Source: Streptomyces uncialis (GTDB taxonomy: Bacteria; Actinomycetota; Actinomycetes; Streptomycetales; Streptomycetaceae). From it: 64,000 bases of DNA. The stretch is from NCBI RefSeq assembly GCF_001905345.1, contig NZ_LFBV01000005.1, positions 186,001 through 250,000 on the forward strand, read 5' to 3'. The notes under the pieces were generated by a model. That model was given only the letters and a program-made list of their open reading frames with translations. It made no database searches and was not told where the DNA came from. A program made the translations under genes and the position numbers. Of this stretch, positions 16,747-25,890 are shown piece by piece. Each line of letters starts with the position of its first letter. The first letter of the stretch is position 1.

Positions 16747-16755
16747 TGTGGACAA
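16747..16755 (-). promoter_or_regulatory. isolated perfect DnaA box
   Basis: TGTGGACAA, the complement of the preferred Streptomyces DnaA box TTGTCCACA, lies 40 bases before the helicase start. A single box is not an origin. It could titrate DnaA, regulate the helicase gene, or be chance. Confidence 0.35.
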
Positions 16756-16794
16756 CCGCGCACACCGATTTCGCCGAGGCACCACACTGGCCGC

Positions 16795-19536
16795 ATGATC
16801 CGAACCGACGCACTCGACCGTCTCCCGGTACGCGACGCCGTTCCCGCGCTGATGTCGGCCCTGGACAGCGAGGGCACGGCGGTGCTGTGCGCACCGCCCG
16901 GGACCGGTAAGACGACCCTGGTGCCGCTGGCGCTCGCCGGGCTGGTCGGCGGCGGCCCGGCCCGGCGGGTCGTCGTCGCGGAGCCCCGGCGGATCGCGGC
17001 GCGGGCCGCCGCCCGGCGGATGGCCTGGCTGCTCGGCGAGAAGGTCGGGGAGAGCGTCGGATTCACGGTGCGCGGGGAGCGGTCCGTCGGACCGCGCACC
17101 CGGGTCGAGGTCGTGACGACGGGCGTACTGCTCCAGCGTCTCCAGCGGGACCAGGAGGTGTCGGGGGTGGACACCGTGGTGCTCGACGAGTGCCATGAGC
17201 GGCATCTGGACGCCGACACCACGGCGGCGTTCCTGCTGGACGTACGGGGGGCGCTGCGCCCCGATCTGCGCCTGGTGGCCGCGTCGGCGACGACCGACGC
17301 GAGCGGCTGGGCGCGGCTGCTGGGCGGGGCGCCGGTGATCGAGGCGGCGGGGACGTCGTATCCGGTGGACGTGGTGTGGGCGCCGCCGTCGCGGGTGGTG
17401 CGTCCGCCGCAGGGCACCCGGGTCGATCCGGTGCTGCTGACCCATGTGGCGTCGGTGGTGCGGCGTGCCCTCACGGAGCGGGAGGGCGACGTGCTGTGCT
17501 TCCTGCCCGGGGTGGGGGAGATCGCGCGGGTGGCGGGCCAGTTGGCGGGGACGGAGGGGGTGGAGATCCTCCAGGTCCACGGGCGGGCACCGGCCGCCGT
17601 GCAGGACGCGGTGCTGGCGGGCGGATCCGGACGGCGGGTGGTCCTCACGACCTCGGTGGCGGAGTCCAGTCTGACGGTGCCGGGCGTACGGGTCGTGGTG
17701 GATTCCGGGCTCGCGCGCGAGCCGAGGATGGACCACGCGCGAGGTCTGGGTTCGCTCACGACGGTGCGGGCGTCGCGCGCGACCGGCCGGCAGCGGGCGG
17801 GCCGGGCCGGGCGGCAGGCGCCGGGCGCGGTGTACCGCTGCTGGACCGCGGCGGAGCACGAGCGGTTGCCGGGGTTCCCGGCGCCGGAGATCAAGGTCGC
17901 CGATCTGACGGCGTTCGCGTTGCAGGCCGCCGTGTGGGGTGATCCGCAGGCCACGGGTCTGGCGCTGCTGGACGCCCCGCCGGGCGGGGCGATGGCGGCG
18001 GCCCGGTCGGTGCTGACCGCGATCGGCGCGGTCCACACGGATTCGGGGCGGGTGACCGACCGGGGGCTGCGGATGGCAAGGCTGGGGCTGCATCCCCGGC
18101 TGGGGCGGGCACTGCTGGACGGCGCGGCGGAGCTCGGCGCGCGCCGGGCGGCCGAGGTGGTCGCGCTGCTGAGCGAGGAGCCGCCCCGGGACTACGGGGA
18201 CGATCTGACGGCGGCGTGGCGGGAGGCCCGGCGCGGCGTCGACGGGTACGGCGCGCGCTGGCGCCAGGAGGTGCGCAGACTCACCGCGGCGGTGGGTGAC
18301 GCGGAGGCCGGGCCGTCCGGCCGGGGCGGGTCAGGGGGCGCAGGTCGGCCGCGTTCGTCCGGCCGGGGCGGAGAGGGTGACGCGGGGCTCGCGCACTCGA
18401 CGGGACCGGTCGGGGAGGGTGACGCGGGGCCGGGGCGTTCGTCCGGCCCCGCGGGCGGGGTGGGCGACGGACAGGCGGTGCGCTGGTCGGGTCAAGGCGG
18501 GGCGGGTGACGGGGGGCCGGGGCGTGGGGGTGACGCGGCGGACGCCGCCGGGGGGCTGGTGGTGGCGCTGGCGTTTCCCGAGCGGCTGGCCCGGGAGCGG
18601 GCCGAGGGCGACTACCGGATGGTGTCGGGGACACGCGCGGAGCTGGGCGGCGCTTCGGCTCTGCGGGGGGTGCCGTGGTTGGCGGTGGCGGTCGCGGACC
18701 GGCCCGCGGGGGCGGGGCACGCGCGGGTGCGGCTCGCCGCGGTCGTCGACGAGGACATCGCCCGGCGGGCGGCGGGGTCACTGCACGGTGAGGGCGAGGA
18801 GGTGGCCTGGACCGACGGGGACCTGGTGGCCCGCCGGGTGGAGCGGCTCGGCGCGGTGGAGCTGGTGGTCCGTCCGCTGGCCCGACCGGCTCCCGCGCTG
18901 GTGCGGGAGGCACTGGTGGAGGGCTTGCGGCGGGAGGGGCTGGGTCTGCTGCGGTGGGACCGGGACGCGATGGGGCTGCGGGAGCGGCTGGCGTTCCTGC
19001 ACCGCACGGTGGGCGGGGGCTGGCCGGACGTGTCGGACGAGGCGTTGACCGCGCGTGCCCACGAGTGGCTGGAGCCCGAGCTGGGGCGTGCCCGGGGGCG
19101 GGCGCATCTCGCGCGGATCGACGCCGGCCGGGCGCTGACCCGGCTGCTGCCGTGGGCGAGCGGGGAGGCGGCCAGGTTGGACTCGTTGGCGCCGGAGCGC
19201 ATCCAGGTGCCCAGCGGGTCGCGGGTCCGGGTGGACTACTCGGACGCGGAACGGCCGGTGCTGGCGGTGAAGTTGCAGGAGATGTTCGGTCTGGCGAGGA
19301 CTCCGGAGGTGGCGGGGGTACCCGTGCTGGTGCATCTGCTCTCGCCCGCCGGGCGCCCCGCGGCGGTCACCGGGGATCTGGCGTCGTTCTGGGCGGAGGG
19401 CTATCGCGCCGTGCGGGCGGAGCTGCGGGGCCGCTATCCGAAGCATCCGTGGCCCGAGGACCCCACCGCGGCACCACCCACCCGGCACACGAGCGCGCGG
19501 GCACGGGGCCGGGACGCCGCCGGGCCCCGGGGTTGA
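16795..19536 (+). CDS. hrpB: ATP-dependent helicase HrpB with a Gly-rich insert
   Basis: This is a 913-residue DEAH/DExH-type helicase. Walker A is CAPPGTGKTT (32-41), motif Ia is VAEPRRIAARAAARRMAW, the DECH box is at 131-134 (VVLDECHERHLDADTTA), motif III is SATTDAS, and motifs V/VI are VVLTTSVAESSLTVPGV and RQRAGRAGRQAPGAVYR. The C-terminal region (WEP-type HrpB domain: LRGRYPKHPWPEDP) is intact. Residues about 500-587 are a low-complexity Gly/Ser/Ala insert with repeated EGDAG-like units that interrupts the helicase-associated region. The biochemical role in bacteria is poorly defined; RNA remodelling is presumed. The ribosome site is weak (GAGG far upstream). Confidence 0.92.
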   Translation: MIRTDALDRLPVRDAVPALMSALDSEGTAVLCAPPGTGKTTLVPLALAGLVGGGPARRVVVAEPRRIAARAAARRMAWLLGEKVGESVGFTVRGERSVGPRTRVEVVTTGVLLQRLQRDQEVSGVDTVVLDECHERHLDADTTAAFLLDVRGALRPDLRLVAASATTDASGWARLLGGAPVIEAAGTSYPVDVVWAPPSRVVRPPQGTRVDPVLLTHVASVVRRALTEREGDVLCFLPGVGEIARVAGQLAGTEGVEILQVHGRAPAAVQDAVLAGGSGRRVVLTTSVAESSLTVPGVRVVVDSGLAREPRMDHARGLGSLTTVRASRATGRQRAGRAGRQAPGAVYRCWTAAEHERLPGFPAPEIKVADLTAFALQAAVWGDPQATGLALLDAPPGGAMAAARSVLTAIGAVHTDSGRVTDRGLRMARLGLHPRLGRALLDGAAELGARRAAEVVALLSEEPPRDYGDDLTAAWREARRGVDGYGARWRQEVRRLTAAVGDAEAGPSGRGGSGGAGRPRSSGRGGEGDAGLAHSTGPVGEGDAGPGRSSGPAGGVGDGQAVRWSGQGGAGDGGPGRGGDAADAAGGLVVALAFPERLARERAEGDYRMVSGTRAELGGASALRGVPWLAVAVADRPAGAGHARVRLAAVVDEDIARRAAGSLHGEGEEVAWTDGDLVARRVERLGAVELVVRPLARPAPALVREALVEGLRREGLGLLRWDRDAMGLRERLAFLHRTVGGGWPDVSDEALTARAHEWLEPELGRARGRAHLARIDAGRALTRLLPWASGEAARLDSLAPERIQVPSGSRVRVDYSDAERPVLAVKLQEMFGLARTPEVAGVPVLVHLLSPAGRPAAVTGDLASFWAEGYRAVRAELRGRYPKHPWPEDPTAAPPTRHTSARARGRDAAGPRG

Positions 19537-19600
19537 CCGGAGGCGGGGCATTGCCGGAGCTGAGGTTGAGCGGAGGCAGGGCACCGCCGGGTCCGGGGTG

Positions 19601-19680
19601 TGCCCCGGAGTGAGCGCGACTGCCCCGGGGCGGGCGCGACTGCCCCGGGGTGAGCGCGGCTGCCCCGGGGTGAGCGCGGC
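19601..19680. repeat. four 20-bp tandem repeats after hrpB
   Basis: Four adjacent 20-base units begin with TGCCCCGG(A/G)G and end in GCG(A/G)C: 19601, 19621, 19641 and 19661, the last two identical. Just before them a 26-base unit starting TTGA(C/G)CGGAGGC is present twice (19534 and 19565). The array lies in the 264-base gap between convergent hrpB and the transglycosylase gene; nothing else is seen there. Confidence 0.8.
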
Positions 19681-19800
19681 TGGCTGAGGGCGGGCGACTG
19701 GCGGGGGCGCGGTCCGGGGGACGGTGCGGGGTGCGGACGGCGGCGCCCCCGGGTCCGTGGTGCCGGTGGACGCGGGGGCGGGCGGGAGGTGTGCCGTGGG

Positions 19801-21645
19801 TCAAGTTGCCGGAGGGGCCGCGACCTTCAGTTCGACGGTGAGGGTGGCGCCCCCGGTGGTGGTGACACGCAGCAGGAACGTACCGGTGGTCTCGTCGGCG
19901 TGGAGCTTCGGCAGTTGGAGCACGCCGTCCTTGTCGGTGACGAGGGCGGTGAGTTCGCGGACCGGCTTGCCGTCGGCGTCCTTGAAGTGGGGGCCCTTGT
20001 CGTTGACGGCGGGGTCGGCGGCGGCCTTGACCAGGGTGGCCGTGGCGGCGACGCGACCGGCGGCGGCGCCCTTGCGGGTGGCCTTGAGGACGACGGCGTC
20101 GGCGAACTCGCCGCCGGGCGAGCAGACGAGTTCCTTGTCGCCGACGCGTACCAGGGCGTCGGCCTGACGGGCGGTGACGGTCGCCTTGACCTCGGCGGCC
20201 GCGACCGCGCGTCCGACGACGACGGCGCGGACCGTGAAGCCACCCGCCTTCTCCCCCGCGAGGAGCGCGGGCGCGGTGGCGACACCGGCGCTGTCGGTCA
20301 CCACCGTGGCGACGCTCTCGCCGCCGGGGAAGGCGGTGTCGGTGTCACCGGCGACGGTGAACCGCACTCGCACCTTCGCGACCGGGTCCCCCGCCGAGGT
20401 CTCGGCCCGCACCTTCACAGGACGGGGGAAGGACTCGCCGGCCGTCGCGGTGATCGTGGCGCCGCCCGCGTTCTCCAGCCGGGCGACGGTGTCGGTCGGG
20501 GTGGGCGTCGTCGTCGGCGGGCTGGTCGGGGGCTTGGTGGGCGGAGTGGTCGGTGGTGTGGTGGGAGGCGTGGTGGGCCCGCCGCTGCCCGGCGGCTTGG
20601 TGGGCGGGGTGGTCGGACCGGGCGACGGGCTGCCGCCGGGGACCGAGGGACCGGGCGATGTCCCGGGCCCGGAGCCGGGCCGCTCGGGGTCCTGGGTGGA
20701 GCCGGCGCCGGGGCGGGTGCCGGGCCGGTCGGGCGCGGAGGAGCCGGGGCGGGGCGTCTCTGAGGCGGGAGAAGGCGTGCGGTCGGGGGTGCGATCGCTG
20801 CGGTCCGCCGGCAGGGTGCCCGTGCCGTCGGGGATCTCGTGGCTGCCCTTGCGGTAGTACTCCAGCCACGACAGCACGGTGTTCACGTACTCGGTGGACC
20901 GGTTGTAGCTGAGGATGGCCGCACGCAGCTCGTCGGCGGCGGACAGATCGCGGCCGCCCGCGCAGAGATAGCGCCCGGCGGCGAGGGTGGCGTCGTAGAT
21001 GTTGTTGGGGTCACGCTTGCCGTCGCCGTTGGCGTCGGCGCCCCATCCGTCGCCGGTCGGGCCGCCCTCGCCCCAGGTGGACGGGATGAACTGCATCGGG
21101 CCGACGGCCCGGTCATGGGTGGCGTCACCGTCGAAGGCACCGTTGTCGGTGTCGCTGATGTTCGCGAAGCCGTTGCCGTCGAGCACCGGGCCGAGGATCG
21201 GCGTGGTCGTCGTCCCGTTCCCGTCGACGCGTCCGCCCCGGGCGTGACCGGACTCGACCTTGCCTATCGCCGCGAGCAGTTCCCAGGGCAGGTTGCACTC
21301 CGGCTGGGACAGCCTCATGGACGCCTCGGCCTGCTTGTAGGCGTCGAGGACGGTCGCCGGGATGCCCGCCTCGGAGCCGCCCCGACTGATCGGGTCACCG
21401 ATCGTGGGCGGTACCGTGGGGCTCTTCAGCGGCGGGAGTTCGGTGTAGTAGGGCGAGTCGCCGGTGGCGGAATGATCACCGTCGTCCGGTCCTGGCGCAC
21501 TGTCGGAGGTCTGCAACCCGGACGCCGGGTCGGTGACCCCCTGCGCTCCGGGGGCGCCCGAGGCGGACAACGCCGCCACCACGACCGCCGCAACAGCGGT
21601 GGTCGCCGCTCCCTTGCGCAGCCTCCGGCCGATGTACGCCGCCAT
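19801..21645 (-). CDS. secreted lytic transglycosylase with Pro-rich linker and Ig-like C-terminus
   Basis: This is a 614-residue exported protein. Residues 1-35 form a Sec-type signal (GRRLRKGAATTAVAA, then VVVAALSASGAPGAQG). The SLT-type lytic transglycosylase domain spans about 90-270, with probable catalytic Glu131 in AAIGKVESGHARGG, and with DRAVGPMQFIPSTW and ILSYNRSTEYV. It should cleave peptidoglycan glycan strands. Next comes about 110 residues of Pro/Thr/Ser/Gly linker with PPTTPPTK repeats, then about 230 residues of beta-rich, Ig-like sequence (RPVKVRAETSAGDPVAKVRV and later copies) to the C-terminus. The second half may hold the enzyme at the cell surface or on another polymer. 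The gene is monocistronic. Confidence 0.9.
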   Translation of the reverse strand: MAAYIGRRLRKGAATTAVAAVVVAALSASGAPGAQGVTDPASGLQTSDSAPGPDDGDHSATGDSPYYTELPPLKSPTVPPTIGDPISRGGSEAGIPATVLDAYKQAEASMRLSQPECNLPWELLAAIGKVESGHARGGRVDGNGTTTTPILGPVLDGNGFANISDTDNGAFDGDATHDRAVGPMQFIPSTWGEGGPTGDGWGADANGDGKRDPNNIYDATLAAGRYLCAGGRDLSAADELRAAILSYNRSTEYVNTVLSWLEYYRKGSHEIPDGTGTLPADRSDRTPDRTPSPASETPRPGSSAPDRPGTRPGAGSTQDPERPGSGPGTSPGPSVPGGSPSPGPTTPPTKPPGSGGPTTPPTTPPTTPPTKPPTSPPTTTPTPTDTVARLENAGGATITATAGESFPRPVKVRAETSAGDPVAKVRVRFTVAGDTDTAFPGGESVATVVTDSAGVATAPALLAGEKAGGFTVRAVVVGRAVAAAEVKATVTARQADALVRVGDKELVCSPGGEFADAVVLKATRKGAAAGRVAATATLVKAAADPAVNDKGPHFKDADGKPVRELTALVTDKDGVLQLPKLHADETTGTFLLRVTTTGGATLTVELKVAAPPAT

Positions 21646-21948
21646 TCCCGGCTCCCCTTCTCATCGGTGACCAGATGCGGAGCGCACCGTCCCGCGCACG
21701 CTCCGACGCTGGCGACCCTACGGCAACTTGCTTTGCCTGGGCACCCGTTCGCGCCCGGTTTGGGGCGGTTCGTTCACCGGTGGGGGTAAGCGAATACGTG
21801 AAGTCGGACGCTGAGTGGGACATACGCCGGAACAGTTCGGCGGGAGTCACCGGCATACGGGTTGTCAGATGTGCGGGGCGCATGCGGGTGCCGTGTATGC
21901 GCTGTGTGTGCGGGACGGGTGCCGTGCGGGTGCCCTGCGGCGCCTTCG
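21646..21948. other. upstream region of the lytic transglycosylase gene
   Basis: This 303-base stretch should contain the promoter of the transglycosylase gene. It includes a stem (GGAGCG and CGCTCC around 21680-21705) and the word CAAGTTGCCGTAGGGT on the reverse strand. I searched for a c-di-AMP (ydaO-type) riboswitch, common before such genes in actinomycetes, and did not find its conserved elements. No open frame is convincing. Confidence 0.35.
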
Positions 21949-22368
21949 TCAGTCCCCGGCAGCCGACGGCGGAGCGGCCGTCGGGCCCGAGGTGGGCGTC
22001 CCACCGGACGCGCGGCGCGTGACCGGACCGGCCGCGCCCCGGGTGCGGCGCACGAACGCCGCCCGTCGTCGGGCGGCCGCCCGCAGCAGCTCACGCGGCC
22101 CGCCGCCCGACCGCTCACGGCGGACACTCGCCTGCGGACAGCGAGGACCCGCCGGGGATCGCGACGCCCGCAGCCGGGCCGACCACGAGAGCGCCGCCCC
22201 GGCGCCCTTGGACACCGGGGCGGCGGGGTCCCGCTCCTGACCGGCGCGGCGCAGGGCGGCGGACCGCACGCGCTCGGCGGCGGTGCCGAGGGCGGATATC
22301 GGCCCGAGGACCGCCGCCGTCACGGTGGCGGCGCCGGCCGTGAGGCTCGCGCGGAGGTGGAGGCCCAT
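21949..22368 (-). CDS. possible small hypothetical protein
   Basis: This is a 139-codon frame starting at ATG 22368, with GGGAGG nine bases upstream. The N-terminus (MGLHLRASLTAGAATVTAAV followed by LGPISALGTAAERV) is hydrophobic enough to be a signal or anchor, and the rest is Arg/Ala-rich and basic without recognisable motifs. I do not recognise a family. The ribosome site and N-terminus argue for a real gene, whereas the biased composition of the second half argues against it. Confidence 0.35.
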   Translation of the reverse strand: MGLHLRASLTAGAATVTAAVLGPISALGTAAERVRSAALRRAGQERDPAAPVSKGAGAALSWSARLRASRSPAGPRCPQASVRRERSGGGPRELLRAAARRRAAFVRRTRGAAGPVTRRASGGTPTSGPTAAPPSAAGD

Positions 22369-22620
22369 GGACGGCATCCTCCCGGTGCGGGGGCGGAGGG
22401 GCCCGGGGAGCAGTCCAAGCGGGTGACTCCGTCGGTCTTGCGGAAGCCCGATTCCTCCGGCACCGGCACGTCCCCGTCCCCGGCTCCGTCCCCGGCTCCG
22501 TCCCCGGGTCGTCCGTACCGGGCCCGGCCCGGCCCTGGTTCCCGCTGCGCGTGTCTGTTGGGTCTCCCCTCGCACCTTGGTGTTCGTGCCTGGGGATCAC
22601 CGGTGGGCGTCTTCGCGGCT

Positions 22621-22975
22621 GTGCGGGTCGGACGTGGGTGCGCGGTTCCTCGCGCACCTTGGGTCACGGCCAGTCGCCGCTGTTGTCTCCGTGCGGGTCG
22701 GACGTGGGGCGCAGTTCCCCGCGCCCCTGAAGGGGCACGGCCGGTCGCCGCACCTTGTTCCCGTGCGGGTCGGACGTGGGTGCGCGGTTCCTCGCGCCCC
22801 TTGGGTCACGGCCGGTCGCCGCACCTTGTTCCCGTGCGGGTCGGACGTGGGTGCGCGGGTCCTCGCGACCCTTGGGGCACGGCCAGTCGCCGCTCTTGTC
22901 GCTGTGCGGGGCGGGCGTGGGGAGGGTGTGCTGGGGTGGGCGTGGGGAGGGTGTGCTGGGGTGGGCGCGGGCCTG
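22621..22975. repeat. 70-72-bp tandem array beside polA, then a 25-bp array
   Basis: GTGCGGGTCGGACGTGG begins at 22621, 22691, 22763 and 22834, with a degenerate fifth copy at 22904, so the period is 70-72 bases. Each unit continues with a variant of GCGCAGTTCCCCGCGCCCCT and a word like GGGTCACGGCCGGTCGCCG. The second unit contains the canonical dispersed repeat with a CCCCTGAAGGGG stem. From 22913 a different 25-base unit (GGGCGTGGGGAGGGTGTG plus 7 bases) occurs twice with a partial third. The array occupies most of the gap 22369-23022 downstream of polA; no gene is seen in it. Confidence 0.85.
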
Positions 22976-23022
22976 GTCTTCTCCGTGCTGTGGGGAGGAG
23001 AACAGGGCCGCGCCCGGTGCCG

Positions 23023-25752
23023 TCAGTGGGCTGCGGACTCCCAGTCCGGGCCCACGCCCACCGAGACGTCCAGCGGGGCCCTCAGCTCCACGGCCGCCGC
23101 CATCTCGCGGCGGACCAGCTCCTCCGTGGCCGCCCGCTCGCCCGGCGCGATCTCCAGGACGATTTCGTCATGGACCTGGAGCAGCATCCGGGAGGTGAGC
23201 CCGGCCTCGCCCATCGCGCGGTCGACGTTCAGCATGGCGATCTTCACGATGTCCGCAGCCGTGCCCTGGATGGGCGCGTTCAGGGCCATCCGCTCGGCCA
23301 TCTCACGGCGCTGACGATTGTCGCTGTTCAGGTCCGGCAGATACCGGCGACGGCCCAGCCACGTCTCCGTGTAGCCGGTGGCGCGGGCCTCCTCCACGAC
23401 ACGGTGGAGGTATTCGCGGACCCCGCCGAAACGCTCGAAGTAGGTGTCCATCAGGCCGCGGGCCTCCGCCGCCTCGATGTTCAGCTGCTGCGACAGGCCG
23501 AAGGCCGACAGACCGTACGCCAAGCCGTACGACATCGCCTTGATCTTGCGGCGCATCTCCGCGTCCACCGCGGACCGCTCGACACCGAACACCTGCGAGG
23601 CGACCGTGCTGTGCAGATCCTCACCGGAGGTGAACGCCTCGATCAGTCCCGCGTCCTCCGACAGATGAGCCATCACCCGCAGCTCGATCTGACTGTAGTC
23701 CGCCGTCATCAGTGACTCGAAACCCTCACCGACGACGAACCCGCGCCGGATCGCGCGGCCCTCGTCCGTACGGACGGGGATGTTCTGGAGGTTCGGATCG
23801 GTCGACGACAGCCGGCCCGTCGCCGCGACCGTCTGGTTGAACGTGGTGTGGATACGGCCGTCCGCGGCGATCGTCTTGATCAGACCCTCGACCGTGACCC
23901 GCAGCTTCGCCTGCTCACGGTGGCGCAGCATGATCACCGGCAGCTCGTGGTCCGTCTGCCCGGCCAGCCACGCCAGCGCGTCCGCGTCGGTCGTGTAGCC
24001 CGTCTTCGTCTTCTTCGTCTTCGGCAGGTCCAGCTCGCCGAAGAACACCTCCTGGAGCTGCTTCGGCGAACCCAGGTTGAACTCATGGCCCACCGAGGCG
24101 TGCGCCTCCTTCACCGCCTGCTGCACGGCGCCCGCGAACATCTGCTCCATCGACTCCAGATGCGCCCGGTCCGCCGCGATGCCGTGCCGCTCCATCCGCG
24201 CCAGCAGCTCCGAGGTGGGCAGCTCCACGTCCCGCAGCAGCTCCGCCGAACCGACCTCCGCCAGCCGCCCCTCGAACGCGCCGCCCAGGTCCAGCACGGC
24301 ACGCGCCTGCACCATCAGCGCGTCCGCCTCCGCCTGCTCGTCCGCGCCGAAGGCCAACTGGCCGTCCGACGCCGACGCGGGAACCAGCTCCCGCCCCAGG
24401 TACTCCAGCGTCAACGCGTCCAGCGCGAAGGAACGACGGCCCGGCTTCACCAGATACGCGGCCAGCGCCGTGTCCATCGAGATGCCCGCCACCGACCAGC
24501 CGTGCTCCGCGAAGACCCGCATCACGCTCTTCGCGTTGTGCAGCACCTTCGGCCGCCCGCCGTCGGCCAGCCAGCGCGCGAACGCCTGCTCGTCGGCCTC
24601 GTCCAGCTGCGCCGGGTCGAACCACGCGGCCGCGCCGCCCGCCGCGGCCAACGCGATCTCGGAGACCGTGCCCGCACCCAGCGACCAGGTGTCCACCACC
24701 GACATGCCCAGCGGCTCACCACCGTGCTCCGCGAGCCAGGGGGCGACCTCGCCCGTCGCCAGCACCGCGCCGTCGACCTCGACACCCGCCTCGACCTGCG
24801 GCTGCTCCTCCACCGCACCCGGGTCGACGGCCAGCAGCCGCTCCCGCAACGACGGATTACGGATCTCCAGCGTGTCCAGCACCATGGCCACCGCCGTGCG
24901 GTCGTACGGCGCGCGCTCCAGCTCGGGCACCGAGCGCGGCAGCTCCACGTCCCGCACCATCTCCGTCAGCCGGCGGTTCAGCCGCACCGCCTCCAGATGG
25001 TCCCGGAGGTTCTGCCCGGCCTTGCCCTTGACCTCGTCGACCCGCTCCACCAGCTCCGCGAACGAACCGAACTGATTGATCCACTTCGCCGCGGTCTTCT
25101 CCCCCACCCCCGGGATACCCGGCAGATTGTCCGACGGGTCACCCCGCAGCGCGGCGAAGTCCGGATACTGCGCGGGCGTCAACCCGTACTTCTCCTGGAC
25201 CTTCTCCGGAGTGAAGCGCGTCAGCTCCGACACGCCCTTCGTCGGGTACAGCACCGTCGTGTGCTCGCTGACCAACTGGAACGAGTCCCGGTCGCCCGTG
25301 ACGATCAGAACCTCGAAACCCTCGGCCTCCGCACGTGTCGCCAGCGTCGCGATCACGTCGTCCGCCTCGAAGCCGTCCACCGCGAACCGCACCGCGTGCA
25401 TCGCGTCGAGCAGCTCCCCGATCAGCTCCACCTGTCCCCGGAACTCGTCCGGCGTCTTCGAACGATTCGCCTTGTACTCCGCGAACTCCTCCGACCGCCA
25501 CGTCTTGCGCGACACGTCGAACGCCACCGCGAAGTGCGTGGGCGCCTCGTCACGCAGCGTGTTCGCCAGCATCGACGCGAAACCGTAGATCGCGTTCGTC
25601 GGCTGACCCGCGGCCGTCGTGAAATTCTCCACGGGCAACGCGAAGAACGCGCGATACGCCAGCGAGTGCCCGTCCATCAGGAGCAGCCGCGGCCGGTTGC
25701 CGCTGCCCGCGCCCGCCGCCGTCCCGGTCTTCTTCGATGCTGAATCTGCCAC
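23023..25752 (-). CDS. polA: DNA polymerase I
   Basis: This is a 909-residue family A polymerase. The N-terminal 5'-nuclease is complete (LLLMDGHSLAYRAFFALP, FEADDVIATLATRAE, TGDRDSFQLVSE, GDPSDNLPGIPGVGEKTAAK). The middle domain aligns with the 3'-5' exonuclease but lacks the D-x-E metal motif (it reads GMSVVDTWSLG), so proofreading should be absent. Polymerase motifs are TADYSQIELRVMAHLS (A), RRKIKAMSYGLAYGLSAFG (B) and LLQVHDEIVLEIA (C). GTG at 25752 (VADSASKK) is chosen with AGGA about 9 bases upstream; the frame is open further but basic and unconserved. It fills gaps in repair and Okazaki fragment processing. Confidence 0.96.
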   Translation of the reverse strand: MADSASKKTGTAAGAGSGNRPRLLLMDGHSLAYRAFFALPVENFTTAAGQPTNAIYGFASMLANTLRDEAPTHFAVAFDVSRKTWRSEEFAEYKANRSKTPDEFRGQVELIGELLDAMHAVRFAVDGFEADDVIATLATRAEAEGFEVLIVTGDRDSFQLVSEHTTVLYPTKGVSELTRFTPEKVQEKYGLTPAQYPDFAALRGDPSDNLPGIPGVGEKTAAKWINQFGSFAELVERVDEVKGKAGQNLRDHLEAVRLNRRLTEMVRDVELPRSVPELERAPYDRTAVAMVLDTLEIRNPSLRERLLAVDPGAVEEQPQVEAGVEVDGAVLATGEVAPWLAEHGGEPLGMSVVDTWSLGAGTVSEIALAAAGGAAAWFDPAQLDEADEQAFARWLADGGRPKVLHNAKSVMRVFAEHGWSVAGISMDTALAAYLVKPGRRSFALDALTLEYLGRELVPASASDGQLAFGADEQAEADALMVQARAVLDLGGAFEGRLAEVGSAELLRDVELPTSELLARMERHGIAADRAHLESMEQMFAGAVQQAVKEAHASVGHEFNLGSPKQLQEVFFGELDLPKTKKTKTGYTTDADALAWLAGQTDHELPVIMLRHREQAKLRVTVEGLIKTIAADGRIHTTFNQTVAATGRLSSTDPNLQNIPVRTDEGRAIRRGFVVGEGFESLMTADYSQIELRVMAHLSEDAGLIEAFTSGEDLHSTVASQVFGVERSAVDAEMRRKIKAMSYGLAYGLSAFGLSQQLNIEAAEARGLMDTYFERFGGVREYLHRVVEEARATGYTETWLGRRRYLPDLNSDNRQRREMAERMALNAPIQGTAADIVKIAMLNVDRAMGEAGLTSRMLLQVHDEIVLEIAPGERAATEELVRREMAAAVELRAPLDVSVGVGPDWESAAH

Positions 25753-25890
25753 GCCCCCGATCCTGCCACGCCCCACTGACACCCGGCCCCGCTCCCGACC
25801 GCGCCCACCGGCTGTCACACCCCCGTGCGAGGATCGGACGACCGCCGATCACGGACGGCGAACGGCACACGCGCTCGACGAGGAGCCGAG

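Noticed and set aside
21646..21800. A c-di-AMP (ydaO-type) riboswitch before the lytic transglycosylase
   Set aside because: Such switches are common before cell-wall hydrolases in actinomycetes, but the conserved sequence blocks are not present here.
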